Positions 22,445 to 33,426 of a stretch of 64,000 nucleotides of DNA are shown piece by piece. The stretch spans positions 930,001 through 994,000 of the forward strand of contig OX485806.1 in the NCBI GenBank assembly GCA_950295325.1. Direction: 5' to 3'. The notes below the pieces were generated by a model, which had not been told where the DNA came from, searched no databases, and was given only the letters and a program-made list of their open reading frames with translations. Each line of letters starts with the position of its first letter. Position 1 is the first letter of the stretch. Origin of the DNA: Polytrichum commune (taxonomy: Eukaryota; Streptophyta; Polytrichopsida; Polytrichales; Polytrichaceae). A program made the translations under genes and the position numbers.

Positions 22445-23941
22445 TTAGTCAGAATAGCCTCTTGAATTGATTGCATAGTCCGGCCCTCTCAATTCAGCTG
22501 TAACTAAGATAGTTTGACGACGGAAATGCCGAAGGTATTGTCTCAAGCCAAACACGCAAGGAATTGCTCCAGCCACCGCAGTAGCTAGCATGTACCCCCA
22601 GTCCTGGGGTATTGAGGGTAAGTCTGCGAAACCGGCACAAATAAACGCCCCAACTATGCAGGCGACTGCAAGAACTAAGAAGAATGAGGCTATCGTAAGA
22701 GCACGGTCCATTTCTTGATTTGCTACCGGGCCCAAAGTGTATTCTGGGGGAAGACCTAAAGCAGCTCCCAAGAGGAAACTCCCGATTGCACAAAAGAAGG
22801 ACATACTGTTGAAAATCCAAAATGCTTTCATAGCATTACTATGAAAATACACAAAGGAGCGATAAGTGTTCGGTGGAGCGGCGGGGCTCAGCTCCAAGAA
22901 TTGACTGCTGTAGGTAGGTTGAAACCCAAGGGGAGGCTGCAACCACGATGCGAACGAAATGCTGGCAATCAATGCAGAGCCCACGAGAATGCCATTGGCT
23001 GCGTCTATGTAAGACCGCCGCTTATTTCGCAAGCCTTTTACATCGTTGTACTCCAACATCTTCATCATTCTTTGAGCATCTCCTCGAGGGCTTTTCTGGG
23101 CTGGAAGGAATTCCGGTCTGAATCCGTTTACGTTTGTCTTGCATGCTTGCCTCGCATACTCCACAGGTGTGAGGCAATTCCAATCCGCCTCACTCACTTT
23201 CAGATCCTCGCTTTCCTGGAGCAACACCCTCACAGTTTCGCAGGAGCCTGACATGACAGCGAAGTGGAGAGGAGTGTGCCTCCACAGCGTGGTTTTGTTC
23301 ACTGGCAACCCGGCAGCCACTAGCTTGCTGACTATTTTGTACCTTCCGTACAACGCAGCCAAATGCAGAGGTGAGGCTCCATTTTTGTTTTTGGGCGCAT
23401 TATTAGAGCCGTGTAACTTGCAATAACTCAAGAGCTCCTCCACCACCTCCTCACTCTCGCCAACCGCAGCGTGATGAAGCGCTGTGCTGCCAAACCTATC
23501 TCCAGCGTTGACGTGAATCACGTGCGACGAATTCAACAACGCTTGGACAATTCCCAATCTTTCCTTTTCGGCTGCGATGTGCAACGGCGTCTTGCTGTTG
23601 TTATGCTCCGCAATGGCATTAGGGTTGATGTCTACTCTAGCCAATAGCTCCTTCACCACAGCCTCGTGCCCGTTTTCAACAGCATAGTGAAGGGGCGTGC
23701 TCCCCATGGTGTCTGCAGCGTTGACGTCAACCCTACCAAGATTTCCATCTGTTGGGTTATGCTCCAGCAACGCCCGAACAATGTCTAAGTTTCCAATTTC
23801 GGCGGCGAAGTGCAACGGCCACTTCTCATACTCCCCAACGGCATTCACATCTATGCCTCCTGTAGCCAACAGCCTCTTCACCTCCACGAAGTCATTATCG
23901 ACAATGGCTTGGTGCAAAGGAGTGAGTACTGTACCATTCAT
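22445..23941 (-). CDS. Ankyrin-repeat protein with C-terminal PGG-type membrane domain
   Basis: A single exon encodes 498 residues. Ankyrin repeats fill about residues 5-285, with repeated TPLHxAxxxG cores (TPLHQAIVDN, PLHFAAEIGN, TPLHYAVENGH, TPLHIAAEKER, ALHHAAVGES, SPLHLAALYGR, TPLHFAVMSGS). The C-terminal 190 residues match the PGG domain layout: a lead (YIDAANGILVGSALIASIS) with the PPLGF variant of the PPGG signature, then three further hydrophobic segments. The TM segments are near VGSALIASISFASWL, AFWIFNSMSFFCAIGSFLLG, SFFLVLAVACIVGAFICAG and YMLATAVAGAIPCVFGL. Plant relatives such as ACD6-type proteins act at membranes in defence and stress signalling; a role here is inference. The minus-strand TATATATA at 24287-24298 could serve as its promoter. 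Lack of introns is compatible with a retrocopy, but the frame is intact. Confidence 0.9.
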   Translation of the reverse strand: MNGTVLTPLHQAIVDNDFVEVKRLLATGGIDVNAVGEYEKWPLHFAAEIGNLDIVRALLEHNPTDGNLGRVDVNAADTMGSTPLHYAVENGHEAVVKELLARVDINPNAIAEHNNSKTPLHIAAEKERLGIVQALLNSSHVIHVNAGDRFGSTALHHAAVGESEEVVEELLSYCKLHGSNNAPKNKNGASPLHLAALYGRYKIVSKLVAAGLPVNKTTLWRHTPLHFAVMSGSCETVRVLLQESEDLKVSEADWNCLTPVEYARQACKTNVNGFRPEFLPAQKSPRGDAQRMMKMLEYNDVKGLRNKRRSYIDAANGILVGSALIASISFASWLQPPLGFQPTYSSQFLELSPAAPPNTYRSFVYFHSNAMKAFWIFNSMSFFCAIGSFLLGAALGLPPEYTLGPVANQEMDRALTIASFFLVLAVACIVGAFICAGFADLPSIPQDWGYMLATAVAGAIPCVFGLRQYLRHFRRQTILVTAELRGPDYAINSRGYSD

Positions 23942-24286
23942 TGCCGGTCCATTGTCACTTCTTTCAGATCCGCACTGCCATCATCTGCCAACCGAAGCAA
24001 CGGTGCCCGCTGCGACGGTGACCTCCTGCCCTCCAGGGTTCTAAGAACAGTCTTCAGAAGGATTCAGTGTCCGCCAACGACATCACAAGATTCTCACGTC
24101 TACCATCTCAGGTTGATTCGGAATTACCCTTGCACAAGCCCCTCCTGAACACAACCTGCGACTCATCACAAACGTGCTTTCAGCATCTCCTGAACATATC
24201 AAGTCACATGCTACCTCCAACACGGCGCGGAAAGATCATTCTGCGCAAACTCCAAGTCGAGTTCTCCTTGTAGCACAATTTATCTA

Positions 24287-24298
24287 AGCTTATATATA
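24287..24298 (-). promoter_or_regulatory. Possible TATA box of the ankyrin-PGG gene
   Basis: A TATATATA run lies about 350 bp upstream of the ankyrin-PGG start codon on the same strand, in otherwise non-repetitive DNA. It would place transcription start near 24255 with a ~310-base leader. Position alone supports it. Confidence 0.3.
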
Positions 24299-24660
24299 TA
24301 GCACAGTCTGTCAACGCAATTCCTCTTGGAGATTCCCTGAAGTGCTAGAATGCTCAGATTTCATTCACTGCAACGCCATTCACATCTGATCATTGCGTTC
24401 ATGGTCACTTTCTATGTTAAATCCCTACTGCGTCGCTGCTCCTTACGTTAGGCTGTGTAGCTTGACTTGAAAGAATTCAAAGCCCCAAAGTTCACAAAGA
24501 CGTGCCGAGTTCAGTAAGTATACAAGGCAGATTGCTTCAAGCTCCCCTGACAACGACAAGCCAAGCCATTTTGTCGGCAAAGTATGAAGGCCTATTCGAT
24601 TGCTGCCATACACTGACACAGATATATTGAATCACTGGCCGGCACTTATATTGAAGACTG

Positions 24661-24889
24661 AGTCACTATTTCTGTGAATAAGTGTCACTTACTATCCGGA
24701 GTTACATTGTGCTGTAATTTTTAACTATAGATGATCTCTTTTGTTACCTACAAAGGAAAAATTGGTTGTTTGGACACCACAGAACATCAACAACTTTACT
24801 TGATAAAAGTTTATGCTAACAATAAAATGTTATAGAAATGCGTAATTCCAAATAGTTGATGACACTAAACACCATAATCAATGTAGTGA
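24661..24889. mobile_element. CACTA-like MITE (copy 1)
   Basis: The left end 'cactatttctgtgaataagt' continues into 'gtcacttactatccggagtt'. The reverse complement of the right end reads 'cactacattgattatggtgt', then 'ttagtgtcatcaactatttgg'. Terminal CACTA plus shared subterminal 'gtgtca' and 'ggagtta/ggaatta' blocks define ~230 bp with ~60-bp imperfect inverted ends. Related copies lie at 36484-36716 and 63195-63421. The flanking three bases do not match, so no target duplication is evident. Confidence 0.65.
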
Positions 24890-25984
24890 GAAAAGCAAGG
24901 TCATACTTCCACAGAAATCGACACTAAAATTATGAAATTAATGTAAAATAGCATGTGTACCGTTCGAAGGACTTGAAGTTATCGGGCTAAGCTAGGGCCC
25001 TACCATTATTGTCCAAGGTGGAAAAGTAGGAATTTTGATTTTATCATGTACATTTCTTTTTGTGGATAATTTGACCCTTAAATTAGCATCAAAGGTTCTC
25101 AATAATTATTCTAGTGAGATCCACTTGAGGTGAATCAATCACAAACGTGTGGAATTATGTTTTTGCTAGACTTCCTTCACCTTGGTAATAACGTTTATAT
25201 TTTCTAAACTTTCAAGATTGCATTATTTTGCCTTATTAGTGTGAACCACATTAATTCCCAATTACCCACACTATTTTCTTTTTTATTATAGCTTGAAGTG
25301 GCCCACTGTAATTTTTAATGTGGAAAATTAGTGTAGGTTTTTCTGCCTACATATTTGGGTGAAAATTCAAGGCAAGGAAAATATTGTAAAATTAATATGG
25401 GCCACACTAAATTCCAACCCACATGAATTTCCCACCCACACTAATAAGAAAAAACAATGAAGTTCTGAAGTGGGAATTGTAGTCCTGGCCGGAGTTGGCG
25501 TGGTTCATGTGGGTTTGCGTGTTGTTTTGGGCATCCCATTTGACAAGGGCTTAGATGTGTGGATCTATTGGCATAAACCACACAGAAAAGAAAAGAAAAG
25601 AAAATAATTGAATAGAAAATGAACTTTGGCAGTTTGTGCCGACGTACTTGAGAGCCCATTTGGCTTGTAATTGTTGGATGGGTTTACCACATACGACTTG
25701 GTAAAGGATACATATCGAAGGGGGGGCCATATGCTTGGGGGGTTCACTGGCGAAAATCATAAAACAACGTGCGATAAAAAAGAGGGTCCAATATGTTCGT
25801 TGTAGATCAATTTTATAAAAAATGTACATGTAAAATAGGGGATTTTAAAATAGTGAAACATGTTTACATATATAATACCATCACCTTATAATCTTTTCTG
25901 CAAGATAAATAACCCCCCCAATAAATAGGTCTCGAATGCACGTGTATGCAAAATATAAAAGGGAGTGAACCCCCCGACCAAGGC
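24890..25984. other. Intergenic with a small inverted repeat
   Basis: 'cttattagtgtg' near 25231 and its reverse complement 'cacactaataag' near 25438 bracket about 215 bp rich in 'cccacacta'/'tagtgtggg' pieces, possibly another decayed short element. Otherwise nothing is seen. Confidence 0.35.
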
Positions 25985-25998
25985 ATATGAACCACAAT

Positions 25999-26390
25999 AT
26001 CAAGTGAGATGAAAGAATTGAAAGTAGACATGCCTAAATCCAATACAACAATAATGTGGACAACCGTATTTGAGTGGTATGTGGTTAGGTGTGGATCTAA
26101 TACAAATTTTTTTTTAAACATTGGACAATGTGCTCAAAATATGCTAACCATTCTAGGCTCAATACTTAGCATGACTACAAAAACCTACATGACCACTAAA
26201 TGTGCACGAGAATCTTTGATTTGATGATGAGTCAACTATTCATATGAGCTCCAAACATTATGAGGAAAGTGGCTATGGCCTTGATTTGGATTTGCTAACC
26301 ATCTCTTACTATTTGCATGTTTCATGTCCCAAGAGAAGTGCGCTACTTGGAAAAAGTAATCATTACAAACCTATCTACCTTAACTTGAAG
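25999..26390 (-). mobile_element. MITE family R, copy 1
   Basis: This is a ~365-390 bp unit with imperfect ~28-bp inverted ends of the form aaggYagaYnnntntaaatnggttactt. The body shares 'ctcaaatatag', 'tgagca.at.gtcca', 'cctagaatggt', 'tcatatga' and 'ggatatgaaacat' with the copies at 26415, 32025, 35444, 35866, 48839 and 49430. Relative to the 35444 copy it is inverted. Confidence 0.65.
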
Positions 26391-26414
26391 CCTATCCAAG
26401 TGAGGCAATCCCCA

Positions 26415-26795
26415 TGATAAGGTAGGCATGCTTAATTCGGTTACTTATCTTAATTGGACACCTATATTTGAGTGGTATATGGTCAAGTGTGGCTCCAAGA
26501 ATGGATACCAAAAAGACGTGTGCGAAAAACATACTGGACTGCATGCTCAGAATATGGTAACCATTCTAGCTTCATTAGTCAACATAATTGAGGGGACCTA
26601 TATAACCATTTAATGAGTAGGAGAATCTTCACTTTCAAACTGAATAAGATATTCATACGAACTCCAAATATGATACGGATATAGCCTCGATTTGGATTTG
26701 CTAACCACCTTGTACTTATTTTGTGTTTCATATCCAAGGAGAACTAGGCTAGTCAAAAAAATTAACCAACTACACTCTACCCTCTCTATGTGTTA
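26415..26795 (-). mobile_element. MITE family R, copy 2
   Basis: A second copy in the same orientation lies ~25 bp after copy 1, from 'aggtaggcatgcttaattcgg' to 'ctagtcaaaaaaattaacca'. The tandem placement could be a duplication or insertion near the same site. Confidence 0.62.
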
Positions 26796-29635
26796 CCTCT
26801 TTAAGTTATTTTGCCATAAGTGTTACAATTTTCATACTCCCTTGAGAATTACACTAGTGAGTATATATGTGTTACTTGCTATAAAAGAATTATTCCCCTC
26901 TTTGTTAATTTACACTATATATCTATTATTTGCCCCAAAATCTATGAAACTTATACTCTTATGATGTGAATTTATGACCTCTACTCTAAGTGACAATGTT
27001 CGAGGGGGAGGGTGAGCCAATGCTAGATTGTGTTGGATAATGGGTAAATGCAAAGAGTGGTTGAGAGTGAGCCTTGCTAATTTGATAAAAGAAAAAGAAA
27101 AAGAAGGATACTTAAGAATATCTTGTTGAGTCATTGCTATCATTCCATCAATGTTTATTTCTTACCTTAGTTTCCCTTCTTATGACTTTCATTCTTGTGA
27201 TTGCACACGTGTCAAGTGCTATTCACATGGTTTGCTGCATATTCCAATCATATATTGCAAGTGCAAGTTACCACTAGATTCTTGTGTAGGCCTTTAATTT
27301 TGTTGTGAGATTGAGAAGGGCTAAGTGCCAATGTTTGCATAAATAATAAAATCCACCCTATTTCTTTTCTAATTGTAGATCGTCGTCTCAATCATCATCT
27401 CAAGAGGTTGTAGAGCTTGGCATTGATGAAATTAAAAGTATCATCAACTCTTTAAAGGCCTGGTATCGAAAGTCATGCATTCAACACATGATAAGGTTTG
27501 ATGTCTGCAAAAATGGTTGACTAAAACATTGACATCTACCAAGCAATAAAGATGCTAGAAAGTTGGTGTGTTAATGTCACTACAATAACCATTCATAAAT
27601 ATTGGAAGCATGTTGGTATGATCTTTGGTGGTCCATTGACATTAGGTACCACTCATACATCATCAATAATTACTTTTTAGAATGTTGAGCTTGAATAGAC
27701 TCTTTTAGTTATCAATTAGAGAAAGCAACAATAGGTCTATAGTGACAATGAATGCACAAGAATATGTACATTTTGAAGTCCATTTTGAGCTCAAACATCC
27801 TTATGTTCTAACTAAGGAAGATACTTAATACATCAAAGGTATGTGAAATCATTGAGGATGATTCATAAATTAGTGAAGTGGGAGTTCCTCATATCTCATT
27901 TTCTCAAGCACAAGAAGCAATAGCAACCTTATCTACATTTCTAGACCTACAACAAAGCAATGTCAATGAACTTAGGACAAAGCTTTTGTTTTTAGAGAAA
28001 TCCATCATTGTTTCATGTGTTCAAGAGTCTTACCAAACAACAATAGAGTCCTATTATGATCATTAAGTAAGCATAAATTTATTTTCATAACAAATATATG
28101 TGATGATATTTTATAAGTGTTACCAATGACTACATGTTTACCACGTAATTGTTATTCTTATAAGTGTTAATTTTTTAATTGCCCACCCTCTCTAATTGGT
28201 ATTGTGTTACAAATTCTATACTCCCAAGAGATAACACTTAGAGTGGGTAGATTGTAAGACCCATTCACGTTACTACGGACACACATAGTACAGACACACA
28301 TAGAAGACTATAGAAGGAATCACAAGAACAAAAAATATTCTTATAGATGTATCATGAACAAGCACTTGACCAAGTACAATCTAACCTCTATAAAGGTGTA
28401 AGCATGGTAAAGTGGACCAATAAAGTGCTCCGGTATACTAAAACTGTCGCAACCCTTGCTAGTGCCCCTTAACTATCTTGACCATTTCTCAATTCTAGCA
28501 ATGGCCACGAGCGCTAACCCTTCGCATTCCATCCATGCGAATGGTTAGCTCCCCATACCTTGGACCTCTAATTAGCTCATAAGTGAGTGACCAACCCTCC
28601 TGCACTTGCATATACCTTTCGTACACACTTAACACATATTTGTAAGTGAAATTGGACTACGTTCAAACATGTTGAATTCTATTTTAGGATCTTGTGACAG
28701 GATTGTATGGTAAGATCCCCCAACATAATATATTGAGTTGATTATGATATTATAGCAAGAGTCTTGATTGTATGTTCACTATTCAACATTTATTTATATA
28801 TACTTAACATCAACAGAAAGATTTATATTTTTTTCCATCATATTTTAATAACACAAAATTCAAAAAAACATTGAGTCTTTCATGTTGATTTTTATGTTTC
28901 TTCCCTTGATCCTTGGACTTAAGGAAGTGAGATTATGCTCAGTTTTTTATTCAAATTCCCAATTACTTCTCATGAATGCCTACCCCATAACATTACTAAG
29001 CAACTAGATGATGGTCTTTGTCCAAACAAAGAGGTGACCACTCAAAAAACCATGATACATTATAGCTACTTGTTGGAAACCCTACAACACGCAACTTGAG
29101 TGCTTTGCATAAATGGGGATTCCCAAAAGTAAAGGAGCATTATGCTTGCCCAAGACCTAGTCCCACAAATTGTAGCCAAGGAGCTAAGGTAGATATTTGG
29201 AAAACGCTGAAAATAAGTTGAATTAGCCAAAATGAGTGGGTTGAAATTTGTGCAATATTTTTTAGAGATGGTGTAGAGGAAATGATGAGGTATGCAAGTT
29301 GTTTCATAATTTTACTTCATGTAAATAATTAGTTACATTCTTCCAAAGAGGCAAGTTATTCAAATCTCCTTAGATTTGTATAGTAGAGTCTCCCCAATTT
29401 TAGAATCAAAATATCCTACTTTGCATACAAATGCACACAAAATGGGTAACTCAATGGCACCAAACAGTGATTGCAAGTGGTGTGAGACAACACCTATCTA
29501 ACCAATCACTACAACCCACCTATCAACACGATATTCAATATTTTGAGAGAGTGGGATCCTCTCAAAATAATATTGGCCATTTATCAACCTAAAAGTCATG
29601 TTAGGTTGCTAAATACTAGATTATACTTCAGATGT
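26796..29635. other. Intergenic, AT-rich, no gene recognised
   Basis: Open frames are short. The one at 27878-28066 encodes a peptide with no recognised family. Motifs such as 'gtgttac' and 'cccttaac' suggest old transposon sequence, but ends could not be found. Confidence 0.35.
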
Positions 29636-30209
29636 GTAGTTTCCATTAAAATGAGAGTATGTTAAGCTGGGAAATCGACTCATTTAGGTTGAGTCGACCT
29701 AAATGAGGACAATATTTTATCAATTTAGGTTGAGTCGTCCTAAATGAGTACATTATGTTTATTCAATTTAGGTTGAGTCGACCTAAATGAGGACATTATT
29801 TTGTCAATTTAGGTTGAGTCGACCTAAATGGGGACAATATTTTGTCAATTTAGGTTGAGTCGACCTAAATGGGGACAATATTTTGTCAATTTAGGTTGAG
29901 TCGACCTAAATGAGGACAATATGTTTATTCAATTTAGGTTGAGTCGACCTAAATGAGGACATTATTTTGTTAATTTAGGTTGAGTCGACCTAAATGAGGA
30001 CATTATGTTGTTAATTTAGGTTGAGTCGACCTAAATGAGGACATTATGTTGTCAATTTAGGTTGAGTCGACCTAAATGAGGACAATTATGTTAGTCAATT
30101 TAGGTTGAGTCGACCTAAATGAGGACAATTATGTTAGTCAATTTAGGTTGAGTCGACCTAAATGAGTCGATTTCCCAGCTTAACATACTCTCATTTTAAT
30201 GGAAACTAC
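29636..30209. mobile_element. Fold-back element: perfect ~52-bp inverted ends around a 12-copy array
   Basis: Left end 29636-29687 starts gtagtttccattaaaatgag and continues past 'taagctgggaaatcgactca'. The right end (about 30158-30209) is its exact reverse complement by eye. The interior consists of twelve copies of a 38-43 bp unit, tttaggttgagtcgacctaa plus a spacer such as 'atgaggacaatattttgtca'. The unit core tttaggt...acctaaa is itself an inverted repeat. TA at both outer edges (29637-29638 and 30208-30209) could be a TA target duplication or part of the terminus. No coding sequence is present. Confidence 0.93.
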
Positions 30210-32020
30210 GGCGGAATTTACAGCGGAAAATCAAATGTTATTTTTTTACTTGTACTCTACAACTTTCCAGTGGTTTTCATTTCATTCTTGGATTAATAGT
30301 TTGCTTTATGTACTCTCAATTCACTGGAAAACTCTCATTTTGATGAATATTGTGTTTATCATGCATCATTTTCGGGCCACCACTTTTACAATCAACCATT
30401 TTAGATCCACACAAGAATCATTCTACCCTTGGTCTAAGTGCAACAATACTGGTCATTCATTGTTTTCGGTTAATGTTTTTTCACAACCAAGATGGCATGG
30501 CCATGATAGGCTTTGTCCCAATTGATCTATTCAATTTAATAGAATTGGCATAATGGTGGTACAATATAATGGTAGTATAAATTGACATTATAGTATCAAT
30601 GTAATATTGGTATAATATTGTACTCTAAGAGCAAGTTTAGCGCCTTTCTACCAAATTATTATTGTAAATGAAAAAGCGGTTTGGAATGTTTAAACATAAA
30701 TTTGGAGCTCTAACAATATAAAATTGCCAAATGTGATGCCAAATGGGTTTGAATCCAAATCAATAGGTTCCAAACATGCAACTAGTAAAGTCACTTTGGT
30801 CATACCCATAGCTTAAGCAAACCTCATCATCACCATCTCATCATCCCACATGCTTTGTGGTAACTGTCCTTAGGCATTTACTAAACTTTCATATTTTCAG
30901 TTATTTGACTCAACAATTTTACAATTATTTGATATGCATTTGTATGATTATTCAAACTAGCCCTATTATAGAACTAAAAAACCATTTTATCAACATATGA
31001 ACCTAGAATGAACTTCTCATGAACTTCTAATGAATGTATAATGAAATCCTGAAATTTTAAAGAAATTTTAAGAATGCAGAATATAGACAAACATTTGATA
31101 AAATTTTGAGAAACTTCTAAGGAACTTTTTAGATACTCTTGAGATACTTCAGAAACTCTGAGGAGTTTTGGAAAAAATTTAGAAAAATCTCAAGCAATTG
31201 TGGGAAAGTTTTGAGAGACTACAGATTGAGGGAAAAAAGAAAAGTAGAAATTAGATGATACTAGAAATTGGATAAAATTGAAAACTAGTTGACATCAATA
31301 GTTGGATGAAAGTGTATTAAATGGATGAGAATGAAAGACACGGAAAAAACTCCTAGAGTTTTAGGAAACGTTCAAAAAGAAGCTTATAAAGAGTTCTAAG
31401 CAATTTCCAAGAGTTTCTGGAACCCAAGCCATGAGAATTTTCCAGAGTCTACATTTGATGTAGTTTCTAGAATATGTTGCATGACAAGTCTCTCAAATCT
31501 ATTGTGGAAGAAGAGTCTAGGGTCTAGTTCTCCAAAGGTTATGAAATCTACACTTAGGAAGATTTGAGTATCTACTTAAAAGATTCTAAATCTTTATCCA
31601 TTTATGAATTTAGAATCTACATTTCAAAGATATTGAAATCTCTATTTGTATGAAGATTCTAAAATCTCTTTTTCCGTAACATTCTAGAATCTAATTTTTG
31701 TTAATATTCTAGACTCTACTGTTCTACAAGATTCTAAAATTCTCACACACATAGTTTCTAGAATCTATGGTGTAAGAAGTTCTATAACATACATATTAAT
31801 TAGGTTTTGAATTTATATATCATAAAATTTCTAGAACTGAGTCAACTGAGTCAACTGACCAATATCAAATACTTATATAATTGAGAGTTCAGTCATTCAC
31901 ACTTCAAAATTTACCACTCCTTTTTTATCTCTCTTTTTGAACCTTGTTTTGCCTTCTTTTACCAACCTAAGGCCATTGTCATGTCAAAATGACTACACCT
32001 AGGCTTTCCCCCAAGGAGAC
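30210..32020. other. Intergenic, AT-rich with a simple array
   Basis: About 31550-31800 contains six or more imperfect repeats of 'gattctaaaatct'/'tctagaatct', spaced ~35-45 bp. No gene is recognised. Confidence 0.45.
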
Positions 32021-32024
32021 AAAG

Positions 32025-33050
32025 CCAATAAAGTAGATGTGCTTAATTCAATTACCTATCTCTATCAGACACCTATATTTGATTGATATGTGCCCAATAT
32101 GGGGTTTGGTGTGGCTGCAAGAACAAATACCACAAAGATTGCATGATCAATAGAAGATTATCATTCAAAAATATTCAAAAAAAGAAAAAGAAAAAAGAAC
32201 GTCAACGTCTTTTACCCTAATATGCGATGCCCGTTCACCGCCTCCTTCTCATGTCCGCGTGAACATGAGAGTAGGAGCGGCTTAGTGCCTATATTCATAG
32301 GTGGACCGTGTGGTTAGTCTTAGGGTTGTGTGCTCTATGTTTTAGTACTAGTAAGTGCGTTTAGTCAAGTGGAACTAGGGCTTGTCTCTTTTCTAATGTC
32401 CTTTTGTTTAGGATTATGTGTGTTAGGTGTCTTATAGCAATTTGGGAGAAAGGTTTCATTAGTTCATGGATTTTGGAGTTGGGGTTTGTAAGTTTTGGAG
32501 GAGTTTCACAAATTTTTGTATGTATAATGCCCCTTATTCCTACCATGATTATGATGGTTGGTAGTACAATCCATCCTAGTTAGGATAGGAGTGGACGAAG
32601 GATGGCATATTTTTGGTTGGTGGCTTCTGCAAGGAATCTAACATTATAGTAAGTGAATTCAATTATTTGTACTTTGAAATTTGGGTTGGGTGTGGAGAGT
32701 GGTTATTCTGTAGGTGGGACTCTTAAGATACATAATATGTCAGGTCTAAGTTGAGCCGGGCATTTACATCTTGGTAGATAGCATGTGCATGGAAATAGCC
32801 ATGAGAGTATGGTGTTGTCTTTAATGTTACTGACTCAATAGTCAACATAAATGGAGGGACTCATATGACCATTTAAGTGAGCACAAGCATCTTCACTTAA
32901 ACTTCATATGACGTCCAAAAATATGAGGACAATGGCTACAACCTCGATTTGGATTTGCCAACCATCTAATACTAACCGTGCATTTTCATATCCTAAGAGA
33001 GAAGTGGGCTAGTCGGAAAACTAGCCATTTAAGACCCATCTACCTTGGAA
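32025..33050 (-). mobile_element. MITE family R, copy 3, split by a ~680-bp insertion
   Basis: The first part (32025-32150) matches the family from 'gtagatgtgcttaattcaat' to 'aagattgcatgatcaatag'. The second (32828-33050) resumes at 'tcaatagtcaacataaatgg' and ends 'cccatctaccttgg'. 'tcaatag' occurs at both junctions, consistent with a target-site duplication around the insertion. The inserted DNA is unlike the family and has a GC-richer core near 32220-32300. Confidence 0.6.
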
Positions 33051-33426
33051 GTGAAAGCATGAGCACATAACAAGTGGTTGAAGATCAGTGAAGTGACACT
33101 CTCTGTTTCTTCTCAGACGCAAGAAAAACGAAAAATTCAGACATAAGCCCTTCTCATGGGTGATTATGTTTGAGGCAATCACTGACAAGGAATTGCTATT
33201 TACTGGAGAAAAAAGAATCTCCTTCTTTACAAAAAAAAAAAATCCAAAGGATGTGTAGGAGGCGAGAATTGCGAAGAACGATGACAATTCAGTTGTCAGA
33301 CAGAGTTCCATATACATGGACATTCAGCGTAATAGATGGTTTAGATTTTCTTCTAACAATTCCAGTCTGCCATTAACTGACCATCACTCTGTCTGTTGTG
33401 AAGCATACAGAATAACCTGCTGTCAC

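Noticed and set aside
27878-28066. Possible fragment of a transposase or coiled-coil protein
   Set aside because: 62 residues with no family motif and no element ends nearby.
29690-30160. CRISPR-like appearance of the regular array
   Set aside because: Spacers are near-identical, not unique; there are no cas genes; the DNA is eukaryotic; and the array sits between transposon-like inverted ends.
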